DNA of 64,000 nucleotides from Ramlibacter ginsenosidimutans (lineage in GTDB: Bacteria; Pseudomonadota; Gammaproteobacteria; Burkholderiales; Burkholderiaceae_C): positions 1 through 64,000 of the forward strand of contig NZ_JAEPWM010000002.1 in NCBI RefSeq assembly GCF_016654015.1, in the 5' to 3' direction. Below are positions 44,617 through 52,546 of this stretch, in pieces. The stretch's first letter is position 1, and every line of letters begins with the position of its first letter. The notes under the pieces are model-generated. The model had not been told where the DNA came from and did not search any database. It saw nothing but the letters and a program-made list of their open reading frames with translations. The position numbers and the translations under genes were made by a program.

Positions 44617-45402
44617 ATGGAACAAGCGACGGAAGAAAAGAGCGGCCAGGCCCAGGGCGGCGAAGGCGTGCGCGCGGTGGAGCGGGCGCTGGACGTGCTG
44701 GCGGCGTTCGCGCCGGGCGACAGCGAGCTGCTGGTGGCGGACCTCGTGAAGCGCGTGGGGCTCAGCCGGCCTACGCTCTACCGCCTGCTGCACACGCTGG
44801 AAAAGAAGGGCTTCGTCGCCTCCTCCGGCGAGCCGCAGCGCTTCCGGCTGGGGTCCGCCGTCGCGCGCCTCGCGCATGTGTGGGGAACCACGCTGGACCT
44901 CACCGCGACCGCGCGGCCGCTGATGCTCGAAGCCTCGGCCTTCACTGGCGAGACCGTCGCTCTGTTCGTTCCGCGCGGCGAGATGCGCCTGTGCGTGGCC
45001 GAGATCCAGAGTGCGCAAGCGCTGAGCTTCCGGCGCGGCGTGGGCTATAGCGAGCGTCTGGTGAAGGGCGCAAGCGGACGGGCCATCCTGGCGTACACGC
45101 CGCTCGCGCCGGGCCAGCTCGAGGCGTATGCAGCAGGTACCTCGGCCGATCTCGGCTGGTTGCGCGACCAGATGGCGCTCACGCGCGAGCGCGGCTACGC
45201 GATGGGACACAACGAGCTGATCCAGGGCGCCTATGCGGTGGCCGTGCCGTTCTTCGACGGCTCGGGTGCAGTCGCGGGATCGCTGGGCGTGTTCGGGCCC
45301 GACGTGCGCTTGACCGAGGCGCGTGTGCATGAGTTCGGCGCGTACCTCAAGGGTCTCGGCGCCCGGCTCACGCAGACGCTCGGAGGCGCCGCGGGTTCTT
45401 GA
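44617..45402 (+). CDS. IclR-family transcriptional regulator
   Basis: A 261-residue regulator. The N-terminal winged helix reads RAVERALDVLAAFAPGDSELLVADLVKRVGLSRPTLYRLLHTLEKKGFV; the C-terminal effector domain holds ETVALFVPRGEMRLCVAEIQSAQALSF and GASGRAILAYTPL. IclR proteins of catabolic clusters act as repressors or activators in response to aromatic acids. The downstream Rieske gene promoter begins inside its stop codon, so the regulator and its target are tightly packed. Confidence 0.93.
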   Translation: MEQATEEKSGQAQGGEGVRAVERALDVLAAFAPGDSELLVADLVKRVGLSRPTLYRLLHTLEKKGFVASSGEPQRFRLGSAVARLAHVWGTTLDLTATARPLMLEASAFTGETVALFVPRGEMRLCVAEIQSAQALSFRRGVGYSERLVKGASGRAILAYTPLAPGQLEAYAAGTSADLGWLRDQMALTRERGYAMGHNELIQGAYAVAVPFFDGSGAVAGSLGVFGPDVRLTEARVHEFGAYLKGLGARLTQTLGGAAGS

Positions 45403-45433
45403 CCCGGCGGCGGGTGAGTCCATAGAATGGACA
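45399..45433 (+). promoter_or_regulatory. Promoter and IclR-type operator of the Rieske dioxygenase operon
   Basis: TTGACC (45399-45404) and TAGAAT (45423-45428) are spaced by 18 bp. Over the minus 10 lies GTCC (45418-45421) and GGACA (45429-45433), with a 7-bp centre, the same dyad as at 44530. Binding there would block RNA polymerase, which suggests repression lifted by an inducer. Confidence 0.65.
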
Positions 45434-45457
45434 GGTCACCCGCACAACGGACATGCA

Positions 45458-46744
45458 ATGAACGACATGATGAAGACGCTGGTGCGCACGGGCCCCGGCA
45501 CGCCGACGGGCGCCCTGCTGCGCCGCTTCTGGATTCCCATCCTCCTTTCCAGCGAAATCGCCGATCCCGATGGCCCGCAAGTGCGCGTGCAGATCCTCGG
45601 CGAGAAGCTGCTCGCCTTCCGCGACAGCCAAGGGCGGCCCGGCCTGATCAGCGAGTTCTGCTCGCATCGCGGCGTCTCGCTCTACTTCGGCCGCAACGAG
45701 GACAACGGCATCCGCTGCAGCTACCACGGCCTGAAGTTCGACATCGAGGGCAAGTGCGTCGACATCCCGCAGGCGCCGCAGATGTGCGAGAAGTTCCATA
45801 TCGCCGGCTACCCGTGCCTGGAACGCGCCGGCATCGTGTGGGCCTACATGGGCCCGAAGGACAAGCAGCCCGGCCCGCCCGGCGTGGAGTGGGCCAACCT
45901 GCCCGAGAGCCACGTGTTCGTGTCCAAGCGCCTGCAGGAATGCAACTACCTGCAGGCCATGGAAGGCGGCATCGACACCAGCCACGTCTCCTTCGTGCAC
46001 AAGTTCGAGGTGGACAACGACCCCTTCCACCAGGGCACCAAGGCCAACGACTACATCAAGAAGGACGGCAACGTCACCTTCGAGGTGGAGAAGCACGACG
46101 GCGGCCTCACTCTCTTCGGCCGCCGCAACGGCGAGCCCGACTCCTACTACTGGCGCGTCACGCAGTGGATCTTCCCCTGGTACAACCTGATCCCGCCCTT
46201 CGGTGACCACGCGCTCGGCGGCCATGTGTGGGTGCCGATCGACGACCACAACTGCTGGGCGTGGAGCATCAACTTCCGGCCCGACCAGCCGCTGTCCGAG
46301 CAGGAGCGCCGTGACCTGCAGGACGGCAAGGGCGTGCACTGCGAATACGAGCCGGGCACCAACGTGCCGGGCGGCACGTGGAGGCCCAAGGCCAACAAGG
46401 ACAACGACTACCTGATCGACCGGGTGGCGCAGAAGGAGCGGCGCGCCTTCAGCGGCGTGTTCGGCTTCGCCGCTCAGGACGCGTCGCTGCAGGAAAGCAT
46501 GGGCCCCATCCAGGACCACGAGGCGGAGAAGCTGCTGCCTTCCGACCGCGCGATCATGATGGCGCGCCGCATGCTGTACGAGGCCACCGTCGGCCTCGCG
46601 CAGGGACAGGAGCCTTCCGCCACCGCGTCGATGGCGCAACGCGTGCGCGCCGCCGGCGTGCTGCTGCCGCGCGAGCAGAAGCCGCAGCAATGGGCGAAGA
46701 CGCACCTGGTGTACGGCGAAGACCAGCCGGTGTACTCGTTGTGA
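45458..46744 (+). CDS. Rieske aromatic ring-hydroxylating oxygenase, alpha-type subunit
   Basis: A 428-residue oxygenase. The Rieske cluster ligands are CSHRGVSLYF and CSYHGLKFD; the mononuclear iron ligands are in EGGIDTSHVSFVH. The overall plan (VWAYMGPKDKQPGPP; MNDMMKTLVRTGPGTPTGALLRRFW) is that of phthalate 4,5-dioxygenase-like and O-demethylase-type enzymes. These need a separate reductase, which is not encoded nearby. It would hydroxylate or demethylate an aromatic substrate at the top of the pathway. The start ATG 45458 is the family start. Confidence 0.93.
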   Translation: MNDMMKTLVRTGPGTPTGALLRRFWIPILLSSEIADPDGPQVRVQILGEKLLAFRDSQGRPGLISEFCSHRGVSLYFGRNEDNGIRCSYHGLKFDIEGKCVDIPQAPQMCEKFHIAGYPCLERAGIVWAYMGPKDKQPGPPGVEWANLPESHVFVSKRLQECNYLQAMEGGIDTSHVSFVHKFEVDNDPFHQGTKANDYIKKDGNVTFEVEKHDGGLTLFGRRNGEPDSYYWRVTQWIFPWYNLIPPFGDHALGGHVWVPIDDHNCWAWSINFRPDQPLSEQERRDLQDGKGVHCEYEPGTNVPGGTWRPKANKDNDYLIDRVAQKERRAFSGVFGFAAQDASLQESMGPIQDHEAEKLLPSDRAIMMARRMLYEATVGLAQGQEPSATASMAQRVRAAGVLLPREQKPQQWAKTHLVYGEDQPVYSL

Positions 46745-47517
46745 GCGGCCGTCTCGCAGGCAAGGCCGCCCTGGTCACCGGTGGCGGTGGCGGCATCGGC
46801 GCGGCGACCGCCGCGCTCTTCTGCGCCGAAGGTGCGAAGGTGCTGCTGGTCGACCGCGACGCTGAGGCGCTGGAGCGCACCGCGGCCGCGATCCGTGCGC
46901 AGATGCCGGATGCCGGGGTGCAGGTGCTGGCCGCCGACGTCGCGGATCCCGCCGCGGCGACGCAGGCCGCCGCGCGTTGCCAGCAGGCCTTCGGGCGCAC
47001 GGACATCCTGGTGAACAACGCATCGATGCGCAACTACTCCGCCTTCGCCGACGCGACTCCGGAAGAGTGGCAGGCAGTCGTCGCGGTCAACATGGTGGGC
47101 AACGCCAACTTCTGCCGCGCGGCGCTGCCGGCCTTGCGCGCAGCGGGGCGCGGCGCGATCGTGAACGTGTCCTCCTGCTATGCCGTCAAGGGACGCAAGG
47201 GCATGGCGCTGTACGACGCCACCAAGGCGGCGATGATCGCCATGACGCGCACGCTCGCCTTCGAGGAGGCCGGCAACGGCCTGCGCGTGAACGTCGTGTG
47301 CCCGGGCTCCACGCTGACGGACTTCCACATCCAGCGCACCAAGGCGGCCGGCAAGAGCGTGGAAGAACTGAAGACGCAGCGCCAGGACACTTCCCTGCTC
47401 GGGCGCTGGGCCGAGCCGAAGGAGATCGCCTACCCGATCCTCTGGCTCGCCAGCGACGAGGCCTCGTTCATCACCGGCACCACGCTGGTCGTGGACGGCG
47501 GACTGCACATCAAGTAG
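46741..47517 (+). CDS. SDR-family oxidoreductase
   Basis: A 258-residue classical SDR starting at GTG 46741 in the Rieske stop. The cofactor motif is TGGGGGIGAA, with NNAS in the NNAG position, catalytic Ser in VSSCYA and Tyr/Lys in YDATKAA. The end is VVDGGLHIK. In this operon it could oxidise a cis-dihydrodiol to a catechol-type product, but that is inference. Confidence 0.92.
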   Translation: MSGRLAGKAALVTGGGGGIGAATAALFCAEGAKVLLVDRDAEALERTAAAIRAQMPDAGVQVLAADVADPAAATQAAARCQQAFGRTDILVNNASMRNYSAFADATPEEWQAVVAVNMVGNANFCRAALPALRAAGRGAIVNVSSCYAVKGRKGMALYDATKAAMIAMTRTLAFEEAGNGLRVNVVCPGSTLTDFHIQRTKAAGKSVEELKTQRQDTSLLGRWAEPKEIAYPILWLASDEASFITGTTLVVDGGLHIK

Positions 47518-47523
47518 GCCCCC

Positions 47524-48468
47524 ATGATCGTCCAGAACCAGGCCGACCTCACGCGTGCCGTGCTGGCCGAGGTCGAGCGCACGCCGGACCCGCGGCTGCG
47601 CCGCATCCTCGCCTCCGCCGTGCGCCACCTGCATGACTTCGTGCGCGACACCGAACTCACCGAAGCGGAGTTCCGCCAGATCTGCGGATTGATCGCCAAG
47701 GCGGGCCAGCTCACCACGCCGTCGCACAACGAAGTCGTGCTCGCCGCCGGGTCGCTGGGTGTGTCGGCGCTGGTATGCCTGCTGAACAACGGTGCAGGCG
47801 GCGCGCGCGAAACGACGGCAAACCTGATGGGCCCGTTCTGGCGCGAGGGCTCGCCCGCCACGCCCAACGGCGGCAGCATCGTGCGTTCGCCCACGCCAGG
47901 CGAGCCGGTGTTCGTCACCGCGTGGATCGTCGACGAGGCCGGCCAGCCGGTGGTCGACGCCGAGGTCGATGTGTGGCAGGCCTCGGGCGAAGGCTATTAC
48001 GAGAACCAGGACCCGCAGCAGGCCGACATGAACCTGCGCGGCAAGTTCGCCAGCGATGCGCAAGGCCGCGTGCAGTTCCGCACCGTCAAGCCTTCGGGTT
48101 ATCCGATCCCGGTGAACGGGCCCGTGGGCCAGCTCATTCGCGCGCAGGGGCGCCACAACCTGCGGCCCGCGCACATCCACTTCCTGGTGCACAAGGCGGG
48201 CTACAAGACGCAGTTCTCGCAGCTCTATTCCAGCGACGATCCGCACCTGGAAACCGACGTGCAGTTCGGCGTGACGCAGGCGCTGCTCGGCCAGTATGTC
48301 GCCCACGAGGGTGAGCCCGCTCCGGATGCGGACGTGCAGGGCCGCTGGTATTCGCTGGAGCACCGCTTCGTGATCGCCCGCGGCGACGCCGCGCTGCCCC
48401 CGCCCCCCATCACCGCGAAGACCGACGGCCCGCGGCCGCCGCTCGTGGTGCTCGAACGCAGTTCATAA
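47524..48468 (+). CDS. Intradiol ring-cleavage dioxygenase (hydroxyquinol/catechol 1,2-dioxygenase type)
   Basis: A 314-residue non-haem Fe(III) enzyme. The N-terminal helical domain (LIAKAGQLTTPSHNEVVLAAGSLGVSALV) is the dimerisation part of catechol-type enzymes, and the catalytic part has the metal ligands Tyr in GEGYYENQD and PSGYPIPVNGPVG, and His-x-His in RPAHIHFLVHKAGY. The sequence seems closer to hydroxyquinol 1,2-dioxygenases than to protocatechuate enzymes. It would open the ring made by the Rieske and SDR steps. It starts 6 bp after the SDR. Confidence 0.92.
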   Translation: MIVQNQADLTRAVLAEVERTPDPRLRRILASAVRHLHDFVRDTELTEAEFRQICGLIAKAGQLTTPSHNEVVLAAGSLGVSALVCLLNNGAGGARETTANLMGPFWREGSPATPNGGSIVRSPTPGEPVFVTAWIVDEAGQPVVDAEVDVWQASGEGYYENQDPQQADMNLRGKFASDAQGRVQFRTVKPSGYPIPVNGPVGQLIRAQGRHNLRPAHIHFLVHKAGYKTQFSQLYSSDDPHLETDVQFGVTQALLGQYVAHEGEPAPDADVQGRWYSLEHRFVIARGDAALPPPPITAKTDGPRPPLVVLERSS

Positions 48469-48481
48469 CACGGAGACAAGC

Positions 48482-49537
48482 ATGACCGATAGCCCGCAGC
48501 GGCCCAGCGCCGCGCAATCCCCCATGGGCCTGGCCCTCTCGCCGCGCGCCACCTTGACCGGCTGGCGTCGCCGCGCGCTGCTGGCGCTCGCGACCGCCAC
48601 GCTCGCCGGCGGTGCCTGCGCGCAGGCGCCAGCGCAGGAATGGGCGCCCACGCGTCCCGTGCGCATCATCGTTCCCATCGTCGGCAGCACCAACGACGTG
48701 CTCGCGCGCCTGGTCGCGCCCAAGCTGCAGGAGGCGTTGGGCCAGCCGGTGATCGTCGACAACCGCCCGGGCGCCGGCGGCAACATCGGCGCCGACATGG
48801 TGGCCAAGGCGCCGCCGGACGGCCTGACGCTGCTGGTGGGCTACAACGGCCCGCTCGCGATCAACGTCACGTTGATGGACAAGATGCCCTATGACCCGGT
48901 GAAGGACCTGCAGCCGATCACGCTGGCCGTCAAGGCGCCGCAGTACCTGGTGGTGAACGCGAAGTCGGACATCAAGAGCCTGGCGGACCTGGTCGCCAAG
49001 GCGAAGGCGCATCCGGACAAGTATTCCTATGCGTCCATCGCGATCGGCAGTGCGTCGCACCTCACGATGGAGATGTTCAAGCTGGCCGCCGGCATCAACC
49101 TGACGCACGTGCCGTACAAGGGCTCCAACCTTGCCGTCACCGACCTGATAGCCGGCAACGTGGATGCGGGCTTCTTCGTGCCCGGCAACGTGCAGCAGTT
49201 CGTGCAGCAGGGCAAGCTGCGCCTGCTCGCCTCCAGCGGCCCCAAGCGTTTCGCGAGCACCCCCGACGTGCCGACGATCGCGGAGTCCGGCTACAAGGGT
49301 TTCGAGGCGACCTCGTGGATCGGCTTCCTCACCGCGCCGAACACGCCGAGGCCTATCGTCGATCGCTACCACCGCGAGCTGGTGAAGATCCTCACCTCGC
49401 CCGAGATCTCGCAGAAGCTGCACGACATGGAATTCGAAGTCGTCGCGGACACGCCGGAGCAGTTCTCCGGCTGGATCAAGTCCGAGATCGTCCGCTGGGG
49501 CCAGGTCATCAAGGCGACCGGCGCGAAAGTGGACTGA
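48482..49537 (+). CDS. Bug-family tripartite tricarboxylate transporter substrate-binding protein
   Basis: A 351-residue receptor with a long N-terminus before the signal core (WRRRALLALATATLAGGACAQ). The core has RPVRIIVPIVGSTNDVLARL, VDNRPGAGGNIGADMVAKAPP and THVPYKGSNLAVTDLIAGNV. The start could be the internal Met of MGLALSPRAT. It follows the dioxygenase by 13 bp and ends this operon, so it probably binds the pathway substrate. It is the third Bug receptor in the window. Confidence 0.92.
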   Translation: MTDSPQRPSAAQSPMGLALSPRATLTGWRRRALLALATATLAGGACAQAPAQEWAPTRPVRIIVPIVGSTNDVLARLVAPKLQEALGQPVIVDNRPGAGGNIGADMVAKAPPDGLTLLVGYNGPLAINVTLMDKMPYDPVKDLQPITLAVKAPQYLVVNAKSDIKSLADLVAKAKAHPDKYSYASIAIGSASHLTMEMFKLAAGINLTHVPYKGSNLAVTDLIAGNVDAGFFVPGNVQQFVQQGKLRLLASSGPKRFASTPDVPTIAESGYKGFEATSWIGFLTAPNTPRPIVDRYHRELVKILTSPEISQKLHDMEFEVVADTPEQFSGWIKSEIVRWGQVIKATGAKVD

Positions 49538-49544
49538 GGCAAAG

Positions 49545-50222
49545 CTACTTCTTCTTCCCCTCCCGCACGCTCGCCTCGATCAGCGCATCGGCCATCCACA
49601 GCACGGTGCGCTCGATCTCCTTCTCGCTCACGTCCCACATGTCCTTGAGGATCGTGTAGGCCTCGATGCCATAGAGCACCGAGAGCGCGCGGTGCAGGCG
49701 GTCGCGCACTGCCGGAGCGAGCTGGCCCTTCAGCGGCGCCAGCGCACCCGCCAGGATCGCCACGCGGTGGCCGCGCCGGTATGGCTCTTCTTCCAGCAGG
49801 CCGGCGCGCTGCAGCGCCCATTGCTCCAGCGCGAGCTGCAGCGCCGCGCGCAGCTGCGGCTCGTAGCGCTGGAAGCGCGGGAAGGTGGCCTTGAACACCT
49901 GGTGCACGCGCTCCCGCGCACCGGCTTCCTCGGTGCCCGGCGGCGCATTGCGTACTGCCCCGAGCGAGGCGTCGACGACGCTCGTGATCAGCGCGCTGCG
50001 GCTCGGAAAGTAGCGGTACGCGGTCGCGCGGGAAACGTTGGAGCGCACGGCCACCTCCGCGATCGAGGGGATGTGGCCGTCCTGCTGGATCAGGTCCATC
50101 GCCGTATCCAGCAGCAGCCTGAAGGTGGCTGCGCGCACGCCCTTGCTCGGCGGCTGCGGTGCTTCGGTGGGTCGAAAAGGAACTCGGGGCAAGGGAAACT
50201 CCGGGGGTGAATGCTGCCGCAT
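49545..50222 (-). CDS. TetR-family transcriptional regulator
   Basis: A 225-residue repressor with the TetR helix-turn-helix TFRLLLDTAMDLIQQDGHIPSIAEVAVRSNVSRATAYRYFPSRSALI and a helical ligand domain. It diverges from the long hydrolase/ABC operon. A perfect palindrome at 50270-50285 lies between them and is the probable operator. The end is basic (SVREGKKK). Confidence 0.9.
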   Translation of the reverse strand: MRQHSPPEFPLPRVPFRPTEAPQPPSKGVRAATFRLLLDTAMDLIQQDGHIPSIAEVAVRSNVSRATAYRYFPSRSALITSVVDASLGAVRNAPPGTEEAGARERVHQVFKATFPRFQRYEPQLRAALQLALEQWALQRAGLLEEEPYRRGHRVAILAGALAPLKGQLAPAVRDRLHRALSVLYGIEAYTILKDMWDVSEKEIERTVLWMADALIEASVREGKKK

Positions 50223-50269
50223 GGACGTTGCGGCGCATTGTGGCTTCTGCTTATGATGCCCCGCAGAAG

Positions 50270-50285
50270 TGAGACGCGCGTCTCA
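50270..50285. promoter_or_regulatory. TetR-type operator palindrome
   Basis: TGAGACGCGCGTCTCA is a perfect 16-bp palindrome, 48 bp upstream of the tetR start and about 70 bp before the first ribosome site of the opposite operon. A further half-site, TGTCTCAC, lies near 50298. This size and symmetry are typical of TetR-family sites. Confidence 0.7.
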
Positions 50286-50354
50286 TTTCCGACCCGGTGT
50301 CTCACCCACGCCAGGCCGTCCGGTCGGTAGTACATCGCGTAGGGGAGGATCACC

Positions 50355-50426
50355 ATGCGCATCGCAACCCGGATTTCCAGCGGCTCCGTGCGAGCCGCCC
50401 GCGCCCTCGGCGCGGCGCCTGCCTGA
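50355..50426 (+). CDS. Possible 23-codon leader ORF
   Basis: ATG 50355 follows the strong site AGGGGAGGATCACC, and the frame MRIATRISSGSVRAARALGA closes at 50424-50426. The hydrolase GTG start at 50434 lies 7 bp beyond in another frame. It may be a coupling leader, or the trace of a frameshift at the hydrolase N-terminus. Coding is not established. Confidence 0.35.
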   Translation: MRIATRISSGSVRAARALGAAPA

Positions 50427-50433
50427 GACCGGC

Positions 50434-51225
50434 GTGCTCCACGTCATCGACCGGATCGCCGTCGAGGAAGACGGCGAGGGCGAAGCCATCCTCTGCCTGC
50501 ACGGACTCGGCGGCGACTCCAATACCTGGACGCCGCTGATGCCGGCGCTCGCGGGCTATCGCGTGATCCGTCCCGACCTGCCGGGAAGCGGCCGGTCCGC
50601 TTCCGCCGGCGGCGCGCTCACCATCGAGAAGCTGGCACAGGCGGTGCACGCGATCTGCATTCGGCTGGACGTGAGCCGCGCGCACGTCCTTGGCCACTCC
50701 ATGGGCACGATCGTGGCCCAGCACCTCGCGGCGGCGCAGCCGCACCTGGTGCGCAGCCTGGCGCTGTTCGGCCCGCTGATCGCGCCGAACGACACCGCGC
50801 GCGCCGGCATCCGCGCTCGCGGCGAGAAGGCGCGCCACGAAGGCTTGCGCGGCATGCACGAGATCGCGCTGGCGCTGGTGAATGCAGCGACCTCCAGCGA
50901 CACGCGCCAGCGGCAGCCCGTGGCCGTCGCCTTCGTGCGCGAGAGCCTGATGCGCCAGGACCCGGAAGGATATGCACGCAGCTGCGAGGCGCTCGCCGCG
51001 GCCCAGGCCGCCGCGGTGGAACGCATCACGGCGCCCACCATGCTGGTCACCGGCGACGAGGACGGGGTCGCCCCGCCGCAGGCCGTGCGCACGATGGCCG
51101 AACGTTTCGTGCAGGCGGCCAGCCTGCGCTCCGTGGTCCTGAACCGCTGCGGCCACTGGACCCCCATCGAGCGGGCCGAGGACTGCGCGCGCGAATTGCG
51201 CGCCTTCCTCGCCGCGCAGCACTGA
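50434..51225 (+). CDS. Alpha/beta-fold hydrolase
   Basis: About 263 residues from GTG 50434 (VLHVIDRIAVEEDGEGEAIL). The oxyanion motif is CLHGLGGDSNTW, the nucleophile Ser is in VLGHSMGTIVAQHL, the acid Asp is probably in VTGDEDGVAPP and the His in NRCGHWTPIE. This resembles ring-fission hydrolases and enol-lactonases of aromatic pathways; the substrate is open. An earlier in-frame start exists but overlaps the TetR site. It is the first enzyme of an operon that runs to the window end. Confidence 0.85.
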   Translation: MLHVIDRIAVEEDGEGEAILCLHGLGGDSNTWTPLMPALAGYRVIRPDLPGSGRSASAGGALTIEKLAQAVHAICIRLDVSRAHVLGHSMGTIVAQHLAAAQPHLVRSLALFGPLIAPNDTARAGIRARGEKARHEGLRGMHEIALALVNAATSSDTRQRQPVAVAFVRESLMRQDPEGYARSCEALAAAQAAAVERITAPTMLVTGDEDGVAPPQAVRTMAERFVQAASLRSVVLNRCGHWTPIERAEDCARELRAFLAAQH

Positions 51226-51237
51226 ACGAGGAGACCC

Positions 51238-52536
51238 ATGGCCGACGTGCTGTTCACCAACGCGCGCATCTTCGACGGCTCCGGCGCGCAGCCCTACCGC
51301 GGCGAAGTGCTGGTGCAGGGCAACCGCATCAGCCGCGTCACCCAAAGCGGCGCCGGCGTGCGCAACGCGCCGGTGGGCGGCGTGACCGTCGTCGACGCCG
51401 CCGGCGCCTTCCTCATGCCCGGCATGGTGGAGGCGCACACGCATTTCGCGTGGAACGACCAGCCCAGCCTCGACGCGATCCAGCGCATGCCGCCCGAGGA
51501 ACACATCCTGTGGTGCGCGCAGGTCGCGAAGACCTACCTGGACATGGGCTGGACCTCGTGCGTCGGCGCGGCCACGGCCAAGCCGCGGCTGGACGTGGTG
51601 ATCCGCAACGCGATCAACGACGGCACGATCATCGGCCCGCGCTATCTCGCCGCGAGCCAGGAGATCACGGTGCCAGGTGGCCTCGGCGACACCACGCAGC
51701 CGCACCTGCCGCAACAGGAGTTCGCCTTCGGCGCGGTGGTGAGCGGCGTCGAGGAGATGCGCCGCTGCGTGCGCATGTTCTGCAAGTACGGCGTCGATTC
51801 GCTGAAGATCAACCTCTCGGGCGAATCGATCACCGGCATGCCCAGCGAGGCGTCGCAGTTCACCGAGGCGGAGATCGCCACCTGTGTCGAGGAGGCGCAT
51901 GCCTGGGGCAAGCGCGTCGCGGCGCACGCGCGCTCCACCAAGTCCATCAAGCAGTGCGTGCACCACGGCATCGAGGTGATCTACCACGCGAGCTTCGCCG
52001 ACGAGGAAGCGCTGGACCTGCTGGAGGCGCACAAGAAGGAACACTTCATCGCTCCGGGCCTGGCCTGGTTGATCAACACCTGCCACAACGCCAGCGAATA
52101 CGGCATCACGCCCGCCGTTGCGCGCGGCATGGGCTACTTCCGCGAACTGGAAGCGGCGATCGAATCGATGCGGGCGCTGCATCGCCGCGGCGTGCGCATC
52201 CTGCCGGGCGGCGACTACGGCTTCGCCTGGACGCCGCACGGCACCAACGCGAAGGACCTGGAGTACTTCGTGCAGCACGTGGGCATGTCGACGATGGAAG
52301 CGCTGCTCTCGGCCACCGCCTGGGGCGCGCCGATGATGAAGTTGAAGGGCCAGATCGGCGAAGTGAAGCAGGGCTACCTGGCGGACCTGCTGCTGGTCGA
52401 CGGCGACCCGCTGCAGGACATCGCCGTGCTGCAGGACAAGCGCCGCATCCTTGCCGTGATGAAGGGCGGCGAGTTCCACCGTGCGCCGCCGCTGCGCCGC
52501 GACGCACGCACCGAACACACCCGCTGGGCGGCCTGA
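51238..52536 (+). CDS. Metal-dependent amidohydrolase, imidazolonepropionase-like
   Basis: A 432-residue amidohydrolase. Metal ligands: HxH in EAHTHFAWN, Lys in SLKINLSGE, His in AAHARSTKS and VIYHASFADEE, and Asp in LPGGDYGFAWTPHG. The N- and C-terminal beta-sandwich (LFTNARIFDGSGAQ ... LADLLLVDGDPL) is complete. It would hydrolyse an amide, lactam or similar bond. It is a tandem paralogue of the next gene. GAGGAGACCC precedes the ATG. Confidence 0.92.
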   Translation: MADVLFTNARIFDGSGAQPYRGEVLVQGNRISRVTQSGAGVRNAPVGGVTVVDAAGAFLMPGMVEAHTHFAWNDQPSLDAIQRMPPEEHILWCAQVAKTYLDMGWTSCVGAATAKPRLDVVIRNAINDGTIIGPRYLAASQEITVPGGLGDTTQPHLPQQEFAFGAVVSGVEEMRRCVRMFCKYGVDSLKINLSGESITGMPSEASQFTEAEIATCVEEAHAWGKRVAAHARSTKSIKQCVHHGIEVIYHASFADEEALDLLEAHKKEHFIAPGLAWLINTCHNASEYGITPAVARGMGYFRELEAAIESMRALHRRGVRILPGGDYGFAWTPHGTNAKDLEYFVQHVGMSTMEALLSATAWGAPMMKLKGQIGEVKQGYLADLLLVDGDPLQDIAVLQDKRRILAVMKGGEFHRAPPLRRDARTEHTRWAA

Positions 52537-52546
52537 GGAGAGCGGC

